Source: an uncultured Erysipelotrichaceae bacterium (GTDB lineage: Bacteria > Bacillota_I > Bacilli_A > RF39 > UBA660). Taken from it: 16,414 nucleotides of DNA. Location of the stretch: positions 1-16,414 of the forward strand of contig CACZQD010000141.1 of assembly GCA_902783215.1 (NCBI GenBank), read 5' to 3'. This document shows, in pieces, positions 1 to 6,744 of the stretch. Each line of letters begins with the position of its first letter. The first letter of the stretch is position 1. The position numbers were made by a program, and so were the translations under genes. Under the pieces are notes generated by a model. It was not told the origin of the DNA. It saw only the letters and a list, made by a program, of their open reading frames with translations, and did no database searches.

Positions 1-1
1 T

Positions 2-1471
2 AATAAGTATCATTTTATTGAAAAGAGTAAGTGTTTAAAGGAAGTTCATCAACCTACAACTTTAGAAAATTTAAAAAAAGCTAGTATACATTTAAAATAT
101 GAAGAATTATTTTTATTTATGTTAAAGATGCATAATTTAAAAGCTAATCAAAATTTAAAAAAAGGATTATCAAGAGATGTAGATAGAGAAACTGTTGCTG
201 CATTTATTGAGCAGTTACCATTTAAATTAACTAGTGATCAAATGAGTAGTGTGAATAAGATATATGAAGATTTAACTACTCCTAAAAGAATGAATAGATT
301 GTTACAGGGTGATGTTGGTAGTGGTAAAACAATTGTTGCTTTTATCTCTCTTTACATTAACTATTTAGGCGGCTATCAAGGTGCTTTAATGGCTCCTACA
401 GAAGTTTTAGCTTCCCAGCACTACCAAAGTATAACTAAATTGTTTCCTAATCTGAGAATAGGTTATTTAACTGGAAATACAAAGGCTAAAGAAAGAAAAG
501 AACTATTATTAAAATTAAAAGAAGGTTTAATTGATATATTAATCGGAACGCATTCTTTGTTTAGTATAGATGTCGAATACTTTAATTTAGGTTTAGTAAT
601 TACAGATGAACAACATCGTTTTGGGGTTAATCAAAGAAGCAGTTTAAAGAATAAGGGCATCACACCAGATATATTATATTTATCAGCTACGCCAATTCCA
701 CGGACATATGCTTTAACTATTTATGGAGACATGGATATATCTAGTATTAAAACAATGCCAAATGGACGTAAAGAAATAATTACAACATTAAAAAATAGTG
801 ATCAAATAAAAGAAGTTTTGTCTAGTATGCTAGAACAAATAAAACTAGGACATCAAATATATGTAATCGCACCAATGATTGAAGAAAGTGATAGTATCGA
901 TACAGAGAATGTGGAAGCACTTTATGAAAAGATGAATAAAGCATTTGGTAAGATTTGTAATATTGGACTAATACATGGAAAAATGTCAAATAACGATAAA
1001 GAAAAAGCTATGGAAGATTTTAAAAATCATAAAACATCAATACTAATTAGTACAACTGTTATTGAAGTAGGTGTAGATGTTAAAAATGCAACTATGATGG
1101 TTATATTTGATAGTTATCGTTTTGGATTATCCACACTTCATCAGTTGCGTGGAAGGGTAGGTAGAAATGATTTACAAAGTTATTGTATATTAATTAGTGA
1201 TAAAGAAGCTGAAAGATTAAATATAATGACTAAAACTAATGATGGATTTAAAATAAGTGAAGAGGATTTTAAATTAAGAGGTAGTGGTGATCTATTTGGT
1301 GTGAGACAAAGTGGTGATATGGTATTTAATATAGCAGATTTAAAGCAAGATTTTAATATTTTGTTAAAAGCTAAAGAAGATAGTTTAGAATTTATACACA
1401 GTCCAGAATATGAAAAAATGGAAAATAAACATATACGAAGTATTGTTGAAAAATCAATAAATTTAGACTAA
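2..1471 (+). CDS. recG: ATP-dependent DNA helicase RecG, C-terminal part (5' end outside window)
   Basis: RecG is a superfamily 2 double-stranded DNA translocase that reverses stalled replication forks and processes recombination intermediates. The frame is open from base 2 and runs to the TAA at 1469-1471. The 489 visible residues are about the last 70% of a typical RecG of roughly 680 residues. They start just before the family's hallmark stretch ending in EELFLFMLKM. An ATG at 119 lies inside that stretch and is not the start. Visible motifs are Walker A GDVGSGKT, motif Ia APTEVLA, a DEQH box, motif III LSATPIPRT, the HGKM segment, the TTVIEVGVDV motif, and RGRVGR. The gene ends with the usual short RecG tail, so it is intact at its 3' end and was not interrupted by the island downstream. 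It is the likely chromosomal anchor of the window. The next gene is on the opposite strand. Confidence 0.96.
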   Translation, partial: NKYHFIEKSKCLKEVHQPTTLENLKKASIHLKYEELFLFMLKMHNLKANQNLKKGLSRDVDRETVAAFIEQLPFKLTSDQMSSVNKIYEDLTTPKRMNRLLQGDVGSGKTIVAFISLYINYLGGYQGALMAPTEVLASQHYQSITKLFPNLRIGYLTGNTKAKERKELLLKLKEGLIDILIGTHSLFSIDVEYFNLGLVITDEQHRFGVNQRSSLKNKGITPDILYLSATPIPRTYALTIYGDMDISSIKTMPNGRKEIITTLKNSDQIKEVLSSMLEQIKLGHQIYVIAPMIEESDSIDTENVEALYEKMNKAFGKICNIGLIHGKMSNNDKEKAMEDFKNHKTSILISTTVIEVGVDVKNATMMVIFDSYRFGLSTLHQLRGRVGRNDLQSYCILISDKEAERLNIMTKTNDGFKISEEDFKLRGSGDLFGVRQSGDMVFNIADLKQDFNILLKAKEDSLEFIHSPEYEKMENKHIRSIVEKSINLD

Positions 1472-1506
1472 CAAAAAAATAATTATAAAAACATTTTTGA
1501 AAGTGG

Positions 1507-1535
1507 TTGACTTATTTGAAATTTTATTTTACAAT
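1507..1535 (+). promoter_or_regulatory. Strong sigma-70-type promoter downstream of recG
   Basis: TTGACT at 1507-1512 and TACAAT at 1530-1535 are separated by exactly 17 bases, one mismatch each from the consensus hexamers. No open reading frame with a ribosome-binding site follows, but a structured, terminator-bounded segment does. The likely product is therefore a small RNA starting near 1542. The match is read directly from sequence; activity is inferred. Confidence 0.65.
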
Positions 1536-1540
1536 AATAG

Positions 1541-1640
1541 TGGCATGTTACTCCATGCCGGTACTCTTACTATCTAAGCGTGAGAGTACGAACCAAAAAC
1601 CCCCTGAAATCCTAGTCTATTGGACTAGGATATTATTTTT
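1541..1640 (+). ncRNA. Probable structured small RNA, family not recognised
   Basis: A segment of about 100 nt lies between a near-consensus promoter and a rho-independent terminator and has no credible coding content. It can fold into three stem-loops. The first pairs GGCATG (1542-1547) with CATGCC (1554-1559). The second is a 10-bp stem pairing 1561-1570 with 1580-1589, with one G-U pair and a 9-nt loop. The third is the terminator stem, 1609-1617 with 1623-1631. Between the second stem and the terminator is an unpaired A-rich then C-rich stretch ending in CCCCCTGAA (1600-1608). Unpaired C-rich motifs in Firmicutes regulatory RNAs often pair with Shine-Dalgarno sequences, so an antisense regulator is plausible, but that is inference. 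It could also be a leader of a gene once located where the island now sits. I do not recognise a named RNA family. Confidence 0.5.
1600..1640 (+). terminator. Rho-independent terminator with CCCCCTGAA leader, unit 1
   Basis: CCCCCTGAA at 1600-1608 is followed directly by a perfect 9-bp stem (ATCCTAGTC at 1609-1617 with its complement at 1623-1631), a 5-nt loop and a T-rich tail to 1640. It ends the probable small RNA. Terminators with the same leader occur at 1656 and 16326. Confidence 0.75.
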
Positions 1641-1655
1641 GATTATGCTCTCTTC

Positions 1656-1691
1656 CCCCCTGAAGGCTAGGATAATTCCTAGCCATTTTTT
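1656..1691 (+). terminator. Rho-independent terminator with CCCCCTGAA leader, unit 2
   Basis: CCCCCTGAA at 1656-1664 is followed directly by an 8-bp perfect stem (GGCTAGGA at 1665-1672 with 1677-1684), a 4-nt loop, then A and six T. It lies only about 15 bases after the first terminator, with no promoter visible between them. It would back up unit 1 or be the end of a second RNA. Confidence 0.7.
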
Positions 1692-1722
1692 GTTTTAGCC
1701 TTTATTTACGGGGTTTTTTAAA

Positions 1723-1753
1723 AATTAATAACTAAAATCAGAGCACGCTACCC
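1723..1753 (+). repeat. Left copy of a 31-bp inverted repeat flanking the mobility module
   Basis: This 31-base stretch matches the reverse complement of 6443-6473 at 30 of 31 positions; the single difference is G at 1747 against A. The two copies bracket the integrase-to-replication module exactly, about 4.75 kb end to end. The left copy ends in CTACCC, which overlaps the candidate attachment repeat at 1747-1758. Confidence 0.8.
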
Positions 1754-1758
1754 ATCAA
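1747..1758 (+). other. Candidate left attachment core (attL-like 12-bp direct repeat)
   Basis: GCTACCCATCAA occurs here and again at 16209-16220 in the same orientation. Between them lie the integrase module and the whole defence operon. The site sits 42 bases beyond the integrase stop codon, the usual place for an attachment site of a tyrosine-recombinase element. Downstream, ACCCATCA (1750-1757) and TGATGGTT (1773-1780) form an inverted pair that could be an integrase arm site. The core is short, so the exact boundary is unproven. Confidence 0.4.
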
Positions 1759-1799
1759 TTACTCATCATTACTGATGGTTTATATAAGTTTAATATGGT

Positions 1800-2942
1800 T
1801 TATTCTTCTGATTTTTGATTATATTGTTGTTCCATATTATCGAAATAATTGGTTATCTTTTGATAATCTTTTTTTATTAAATGAGCATATGTTTCTAGTG
1901 TTTCTGTTGAATCAGCATGCCCTAAAAAGTTAGATACAGCTGTAATAGGAGTAGATGCAGATATTAATGCACTTGTACAACTATGTCTAAAGTCGTGAAT
2001 TCTAATTCTTTTTAGACCAGCTTTATTTGCATATAAATCACGTCTACTATAAAACTGATGAGTTGTAATAGGTTGGTCATCACCTAGAACAAACCAAGAT
2101 AATTTAAATTTCTTAAAAGCTTCATTACTTTTCTTAAGTTTTAATAAATCATTTAATAATACATCTGGAACAGGTATTGTTCTATTAGATGAATTTGTTT
2201 TAGGACTTGATATATACCATTCACTATCTTTATTATTAGTAGAAGGATTTAATACTTGTTGGCAAACAGTTAATGTATGATTGTTAAAATCAATATGTTT
2301 CCATTGTAATCCTCTAGCTTCAGATCTTCTTAATCCGCAATAGAATAGTATTTGAAATAAACATCTATCTCTTAAATCATCTATTACAGATAAGAATTTA
2401 TAGAATTCATCTGGATCATAGAAATCCATTTCTTTCTTAATAGCACCTGGTGTCTTAAAAGGTTCCATACGATTATAGAACTTTCTAAGATTAAAATCCC
2501 ATTGCTTTTCAGCAAAGTTTATTACTTGTTTTATAAACTTTTGTATATCAGTTTTATATCTATCACATAAATTAGTTTTATTCATTTGATTTCTCCATTT
2601 TTGATATAGATTCCAATCTAAATTAACTAATTCAACATTATCTAGTAAGCCCATATATACCATTCTATCTCTATAAGTTTTTAGATTAGAATCTTTTATT
2701 TTGCCTTTTTGATAATCATAATATAGTGTATAAGCTTCTTTAAAAGTCATATGAGGATTTACTTCTAATTCCTTATATTTATTTAAATATTCTTCTTATG
2801 CTTTAATAGCTTCCTTTTCAGTCATAAAAGCAGGGGATTGATATTGATGTCTTTTACCATCTAATCCATAACTATATTGTATGAATACCCAAGATCTTCC
2901 ATCTTTTGTTATTTTATTTGCTTTAAGTTGTCTTACGGACAT
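1800..2942 (-). pseudogene. int: Tyrosine recombinase/integrase, interrupted by in-frame TAA at codon 49
   Basis: This is a phage/ICE-type tyrosine integrase that would join attP and attB. The full frame starts at ATG 2942-2940, behind a strong AGGAGG, and would encode 380 residues. Codon 49 (2798-2796) is TAA; both flanks stay in frame and read as a normal N-terminal arm-binding domain (KDGRSWVF, then EKEAIKA before the stop and EEYLNKYKEL after it). The rest is a SAM-like core-binding domain and a catalytic domain with every active-site residue: R205 in GLRRSE, K248, H316 and R319 in HDFRH, H342 in LGH, and Y352. The only remaining later start, ATG 2750, has no good ribosome-binding site and would give a 316-residue protein without the arm-binding domain. 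I therefore call it a nonsense-mutated gene, probably GAA or CAA to TAA, though readthrough or a sequencing error is possible. It lies next to the left end of the island, as usual. Confidence 0.85.
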
Positions 2943-2968
2943 TTAATTATTACCTCCTTTATGTTCCG

Positions 2969-2996
2969 TAAAATATCGACATACGCCTATATTTTA
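2969..2996 (-). repeat. Palindromic element upstream of int, shared with the island's right end
   Basis: TAAAATAT (2969-2976) and ATATTTTA (2989-2996) form a perfect 8-bp inverted pair around 12 bases. On the minus strand the 15-mer TATGTCGATATTTTA (2983-2969) is identical to 16276-16290 near the island's right end. It sits between mobV and the integrase start, so it may be an integrase or excisionase binding site or an operator for int. Confidence 0.45.
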
Positions 2997-3045
2997 ACAT
3001 TTATTTTGCTTTTTTTATAATCGTTTATCATTTTTATCAGAATAA

Positions 3046-3066
3046 AAGACAGTTTTGAACTGTCTT
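3046..3066 (-). terminator. Terminator downstream of the relaxase gene
   Basis: AAGACAGTT (3046-3054) pairs with AACTGTCTT (3058-3066), a perfect 9-bp stem with a 3-nt loop. On the minus strand it is followed by a T-rich run (TTTTATT). It begins immediately after a second in-frame stop of the relaxase reading frame (3067-3065), which argues that this stop was the gene's original end. Confidence 0.65.
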
Positions 3067-3166
3067 ACATTCCAATATCAAAATCATCAGATTTACTACA
3101 TTCTTGCTCTCTACTGTGAGTAGGGGATTTATAGTAAGGTATTTCTGCATATTTAAATAATTCTCT

Positions 3167-4621
3167 TTATTTATCAGTATCTTTAGCTACATCAAATACA
3201 TCATGTTTTGTAAATATTTCTTGATCATATACTTCTTTAACTGCATCTGCAGTTTTATCTTGTATTATAGAGCTACCGATTTCTAATAAAGTTCTAAAGA
3301 ATTCTTTTATAAATATTATTAATACATCTAGTGTATCTTTAATCAAATTACCATCACTTTTTAGTTCAGATAAATCTAATTTTAATTGTTCATTTAAAGT
3401 TTGTAGATTTTTAACTTTAGATTTTAAACTTGCTATAGTTGTCTTTTGTTCATCAATAGTATGTTTTTGTTCTTTATATGTTTTACCAGATTTTAAATCT
3501 TTATTTTCTTGTTTTAGAACATCTATAGTATTTTGTTTAGATTCTATAGTTATATCTTTTTGTTTAAGTTCTTTATCTTTGTTTAAATTAGATTTAGTAA
3601 TTTCTTTTGAATAGTCTGATAAGTTATTAATACCTTTATCCTTATAACCTAGTATTTTATCTTTTTCTGGGTTTAGAAGGGGATTTGTATCAACATCTTG
3701 TATTTTATCGGTATAAGACATTTCTACGTTATTAATAGCCTTATTTTTGTCTAATTCAAGTGATAATAATCTATTTTGTTCTTTTAAATCTTGAAGTTGT
3801 TTTTCTGCTTTAGTTAGATGAAGTTTATTTGCTCCAATTTCACCTCTATCAAGATTAAATCCTTTTTCAGTTATAAATTTATTATAGTCGTCTTGAATTT
3901 GTGCACAGGATGTTTTAAATCCTTTGCTTTTCCAAAATTGATCTGAATTTAGAAAATTACCATATTCAATTTCATATATATTTTTACCATTTTCATCTTT
4001 TTTTTGAATAGGAATCATTTTTTCAGAACCATCTTTTGTAATATAAGGTTTAAGAATTTGATGACCATCTTTATCGGTTTCAAATACTTTTTTTTTAACT
4101 TCATGAACAACAGGAGTAAAGTATAATTGTAAATGAGGGGTATTTTCATCGAAGTGAATAGCAGAGTAGACTACATTTTCTTTTCCGACTAACTCACTTA
4201 AAAATTCATTTGAACTTCTAAAATATTCCATAACTTTTTCAGGAATATCTTCTTCACTTTTAATAACTACTTTTTGTATTGGTTCTCCTATATGTTTTCC
4301 TTCAGTATGAACTTCACCAGTATTTTCAAATTTCATACCTAATGATTTAAAAAATTCTTGACCACTTGTTACTACACATCCATTTAGTAGATTAATCTTT
4401 TTATTATTTTTATTAAATTCTACATTATTATTTTTAAGAGTTTTGTATGTTGAACTAGCTAAATCTGAACTACATAATGGAACAAACTCTACATTAAATT
4501 TAGTTCGTTCTTTATCATAGTTTCCTGTACCTTTTCTTTCAGTAAGTTCTTTACTTAAACCTCCAATGTCTGCTGATTTAATTTTATTTGATATTGTTAA
4601 TACTTGATATCCGTCAAACAT
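3167..4621 (-). CDS. mobV: MobV/Pre-family plasmid mobilisation relaxase (C-terminus probably cut short)
   Basis: MobV relaxases nick oriT and attach to the transferred strand so that a small element can be mobilised by a co-resident conjugative system. The 484-residue protein has the family motif HFDENTPHLQ (156-165, with H156, D158, E159 and H163), which supplies the metal-binding histidines. The conserved segment RGEIGANKLHLTKAEKQ lies around residues 259-275, and a long Lys/Glu/Gln-rich coiled coil runs to about 430. The start at 4621 has AAGGA 8-13 bases upstream. After the stop (TAA 3169-3167) the same frame stays open for 33 more codons, ending SDDFDIGM and a second TAA that abuts a terminator hairpin. 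The original protein was therefore probably about 518 residues and lost a short tail to a nonsense mutation. The relaxase domain itself is intact, so activity may be kept. The upstream 4622-4894 gap is the likely oriT. Confidence 0.88.
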   Translation of the reverse strand: MFDGYQVLTISNKIKSADIGGLSKELTERKGTGNYDKERTKFNVEFVPLCSSDLASSTYKTLKNNNVEFNKNNKKINLLNGCVVTSGQEFFKSLGMKFENTGEVHTEGKHIGEPIQKVVIKSEEDIPEKVMEYFRSSNEFLSELVGKENVVYSAIHFDENTPHLQLYFTPVVHEVKKKVFETDKDGHQILKPYITKDGSEKMIPIQKKDENGKNIYEIEYGNFLNSDQFWKSKGFKTSCAQIQDDYNKFITEKGFNLDRGEIGANKLHLTKAEKQLQDLKEQNRLLSLELDKNKAINNVEMSYTDKIQDVDTNPLLNPEKDKILGYKDKGINNLSDYSKEITKSNLNKDKELKQKDITIESKQNTIDVLKQENKDLKSGKTYKEQKHTIDEQKTTIASLKSKVKNLQTLNEQLKLDLSELKSDGNLIKDTLDVLIIFIKEFFRTLLEIGSSIIQDKTADAVKEVYDQEIFTKHDVFDVAKDTDK

Positions 4622-4639
4622 TTTTATAATCCTTTCATA

Positions 4640-4860
4640 TAAATAATGACGTTATGACATTATATTGATAGGTAGGATTTGGGAAAATGGTCAATTTATG
4701 ACCTATCTCACTAGGGTATAGCCCGATGTGAGTTAAGGGAATCCCTTAAAATCCCATTTCTTGTTTAATCGCAAGAACTTAAGATAGAACTTAAGCCTAA
4801 GCTAATAAACAAGTGATTATTTATCTTACGAGTAAATAATCAGAAACTGATTCATTATCG
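4640..4860 (-). other. Candidate oriT / palindrome-rich non-coding region upstream of mobV
   Basis: The 273-base gap between mobV and the ATPase gene is packed with inverted repeats and has no gene. From left to right: an imperfect palindrome, ATAATGAC...GACATTAT (4644-4663); GGTCA/TGACC (4689-4703); CTCAC/GTGAG (4707-4732) enclosing GGGTATAGCCC; a perfect 17-bp palindrome, TTAAGGGAATCCCTTAA (4733-4749); and a perfect 10-bp inverted repeat (4814-4823 with 4833-4842) around a 9-base loop. MobV-family oriT sites lie just upstream of the relaxase gene and are made of such repeats. I see only weak resemblance to the pMV158 nick region (a shared GTATAG), so the nick position is not assigned. A replication origin for the adjacent initiator is an alternative. 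Confidence 0.5.
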
Positions 4861-4894
4861 CCACTTTCATTTCTTCGAAACAAAACGTTCCCCA

Positions 4895-5843
4895 TTACTC
4901 AGTTTCATTAAGTGAAGGTTCTTCAAATGTAGCATGATAAAATCTATTATCAGCAGTTCTATATTTTGTAATATGAACACCTTCACTTTCTAAGAGTTCG
5001 ATGAAATTATTTAATAATCTTCCGAACCTCTTAGGTGACATCGGGATGTTTGCTTTCAATACAATATCGGTACAAGTAAAATCAATTTCTTTTTGACTAG
5101 CAACATACTTAATGAACGATGTCAATTCATAAGATAGTTCATCTTCTTCTATAGAATTAATTTTCTTAAAATTAAGATTATCTGTTTTCTTTAATTGGAT
5201 GTCTAACTCAGGAAAGTCTCTATTAATAGTTTGTAATTTAACATACTTCTTACTTTCCTTATTTTCTATTAAAGTTATTCTTCCATCAACTGTAGCATCA
5301 AATGCAACACTTCCTAAAGTTTTACCTAATTTATTTAAATGATGTGTAACTAAAAAAGTTACATTGTATTTATCGCAATAAGTTCTTAATTTTGGAAATA
5401 CTTGTTGAGATACATCTTGATAATTATTGATATCATATTGTACTCCAAAATCAATATCCTTTAACATGTCTAATATAATTAATTTACCATTGTATTCTTC
5501 TGCAAAGGTTTTAATATCTAATTCCATATCTCTTAATGATATATTTGTTTTTGTATCTCTATCGATTACAAATAAATTATCATTGTCTATCGATAATCCT
5601 TGGAATTCTAGACGTTCCCTTAATTGACCTTTATCAGACTCTGTGGTAATATATAAAACAGGTGAGGGATTTACTTTGTATCCTAAAAACGGAGCAGGAA
5701 AGTTGCAGTGCCAACATAGACTTTCCTACTTTTGGGTTAGATACTAATAGATACACACCTTTAGACTTCATTAGGTTGTTTACTATGATGTCTTTTTTTA
5801 TGCTTGTATCTATTTGATTAATTGAACTAAGCAATACTAACAT
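4895..5843 (-). pseudogene. RepA/DnaB-like AAA ATPase, broken by a frame-shifting indel near 5690-5715
   Basis: Two pieces in different frames make one P-loop ATPase of the RepA/AAA_25 (RecA-like) type, found as replication helicases or loaders on plasmids and mobilisable elements. The upstream piece (from ATG 5843) carries Walker A, SNPKVGKS, then MLALQLS, and then runs out of frame to a TGA at 5636-5634. The downstream frame resumes with APFLGYKVNPSPVLYITTESD and continues through a Walker B-like stretch (KLIILDMLKDIDFG), FLVTHHLNKLGKTLGS, and a C-terminal winged-helix-like tail. At the junction several residues expected between LQLS and PFLGY are missing, so this looks like a small deletion that also shifts the frame. 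An 8-bp inverted repeat (AGGAAAGT/ACTTTCCT) sits at the break. The ATG at 5527 is internal to the conserved fold, not a true start. The gene's first 17 bases overlap the preceding small gene. Confidence 0.75.
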
Positions 5844-6081
5844 CTCCCTTCAAACTTTTGTCTCTTGATTCAAGATATTCAATATCTATATCAAGTAACT
5901 TAACAACTTCTTGCATTGGAACAGCATTCTTTGGAACATATCTTCCTTCGCTTTCTAATGCAGTTTTTATTTGATTTTTAATCTTAAGTGCTGAGTTTCT
6001 ACCAACTCCTGCTAATTTCATAAGATCATTTAGATTGCACCAATGTTGTGCTATTAATTGTAAAGTTTCATTTGCGATCAT
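5827..6081 (-). CDS. Small DNA-binding protein of the mobility module (DUF3173-like)
   Basis: An 84-residue protein with a good ribosome-binding site (AGGAGG upstream of ATG 6081). Residues 16-50 (NLNDLMKLAGVGRNSALKIK and following) look like a helix-turn-helix. They are followed by VPKNAVPMQEVVKLLDI, a layout seen in short regulators or excisionase-like proteins of Firmicutes integrative elements, among them the DUF3173 type. The family name is a judgement from pattern, not a search. Its end overlaps the ATPase start by 17 bases, which suggests translational coupling. It starts 11 bases after the upstream initiator-like gene. It could be an accessory replication protein or an excisionase, and nothing in the sequence decides between these. 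Confidence 0.6.
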   Translation of the reverse strand: MIANETLQLIAQHWCNLNDLMKLAGVGRNSALKIKNQIKTALESEGRYVPKNAVPMQEVVKLLDIDIEYLESRDKSLKGDVSIA

Positions 6082-6092
6082 ATAACACCTCC

Positions 6093-6419
6093 TTATAATT
6101 CGTACATATCTTTAATTTTTTCATATTCTTTGTCTATTTCTTCCTTAAATGAATCAATAGGTTGAACAGATATATGAAGACCAATATATGAATCTTTATT
6201 TTTCACTTCTTCTAATCCATTAAAATGTGCATAATCAAATTTTTCTAATTCTTTAGAACATTCTATTACTTCATCTCTAGTAGTAGGGTCTAATAATAAT
6301 TTCCTTAATGATTTAGTTACGTCATAACAAATTAAACAATATAGTCCTTTAGCTCCTAAAGATAATTTAGTATTATGAAGAACATCTTTTCTAATTTGAG
6401 TAAAATATCTTTCATTCAT
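6093..6419 (-). CDS. Replication-initiator-like winged-helix protein, short
   Basis: A 108-residue protein that opens with FTQIRKDVLHNTKLSLGAKGLYCLI. This matches the N-terminal helix-turn-helix pattern (F-x-x-I-x-x-x-[VI]-L ... LSLKAKGLY) of plasmid and phage replication initiators of the RepA_N/DnaD-like kind. The rest, including TTRDEVIECSKELEKF, fits the recognition helix and the next helix, and the protein then ends in an acidic tail. Full-length initiators are usually two to three times longer, so this is either a small stand-alone HTH protein or a remnant. It is the first gene of the minus-strand operon, with GGAGG 7-11 bases before the ATG and a TATAAT box (6476-6471) upstream inside the inverted-repeat region. 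Confidence 0.55.
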   Translation of the reverse strand: MNERYFTQIRKDVLHNTKLSLGAKGLYCLICYDVTKSLRKLLLDPTTRDEVIECSKELEKFDYAHFNGLEEVKNKDSYIGLHISVQPIDSFKEEIDKEYEKIKDMYEL

Positions 6420-6442
6420 TTTTACACCTCCTTTCTTAAATA

Positions 6443-6473
6443 GGGTAGTGTGCTCTGATTTTAGTTATTAATT
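6443..6473 (-). repeat. Right copy of the 31-bp inverted repeat flanking the mobility module
   Basis: The reverse complement of this stretch matches 1723-1753 at 30 of 31 bases. It lies in the promoter and 5' leader of the minus-strand operon. A transcript from that promoter through int would therefore carry complementary sequences near its 5' and 3' ends. It overlaps the -10 box of that promoter at its outer edge. Confidence 0.8.
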
Positions 6474-6498
6474 ATAACTTGGTATATTAGTCATACCA
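6471..6498 (-). promoter_or_regulatory. Probable promoter and operator of the minus-strand mobility operon
   Basis: A TATAAT hexamer reads on the minus strand at 6476-6471, about 50 bases ahead of the first gene of the module. No clear -35 box is seen at 16-18 bases. Instead TGGTAT (6480-6485) and ATACCA (6493-6498) form a perfect 6-bp inverted repeat over that place, which may be an activator or repressor site. Confidence 0.4.
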
Positions 6499-6660
6499 TA
6501 ACTCCAATTTGCTAGTATTTGGTTAATTAACAGCCTTGCATTTTTTACTTAATGGCATATCGGCGATTTCCACTAAGACTAAATTTTCAAAGAACAATTT
6601 AGCGTCCGAACTATTGGACAGCTTAATAATAACACATGGCCGAGAACACTGTCAATATTT
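6499..6660. other. Intergenic stretch between divergent operons, no gene recognised
   Basis: Most of the 325-base gap 6420-6744 is accounted for by two promoters and the repeat copy. This central part has no credible gene. It holds a perfect 10-bp palindrome, GTTAATTAAC (6522-6531), and an inverted pair GTCC/GGAC (6604-6619). The part from about 6530 to 6650 is less AT-rich than its surroundings and may be a remnant of other mobile DNA, but I do not recognise it. Confidence 0.4.
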
Positions 6661-6662
6661 TT

Positions 6663-6704
6663 TTGTCCGAAAATGTAGACAATTTAAATTTAAAGTGATA
6701 AAAT
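6663..6704 (+). promoter_or_regulatory. Promoter with probable operator for the defence operon
   Basis: TAGACA (6676-6681) and TAAAAT (6699-6704) are 17 bases apart, a fair sigma-70 promoter 41 bases ahead of the XRE gene. TTGTC (6663-6667) and GACAA (6678-6682) form an inverted repeat that overlaps the -35 box, a layout typical of an autoregulatory XRE repressor site. Repression by the downstream regulator is inferred. Confidence 0.55.
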
Positions 6705-6744
6705 GGATTTATAAAGGAATAATCAGGTAGAAAGTAGGGATGAT

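Noticed and set aside
1507..1698. Open frame of 63 codons downstream of recG
   Set aside because: It starts on a non-ATG codon inside a promoter hexamer, has no ribosome-binding site, and runs through two terminator hairpins.
2796..3169. Alternative genetic code reading TAA as sense, given two in-frame TAA codons
   Set aside because: recG, the mobV frame, gajA and gajB end properly at TAA, and the ATPase has an indel instead; mutation is the simpler explanation.
5427..5627. Plus-strand open frame opposite the ATPase
   Set aside because: It lies wholly antisense to the conserved ATPase frame and shows no protein-like composition.
6580..6600. Minus-strand TTGTTCTTTGAAAA, similar to leader sequences of Firmicutes rRNA spacers
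   Set aside because: The match is short and no rRNA or tRNA sequence is next to it; treated as chance.
6536..6730. Plus-strand open frame in the divergent promoter region
   Set aside because: It overlaps the promoter and operator of the defence operon, has no ribosome-binding site, and shows no recognisable domain.
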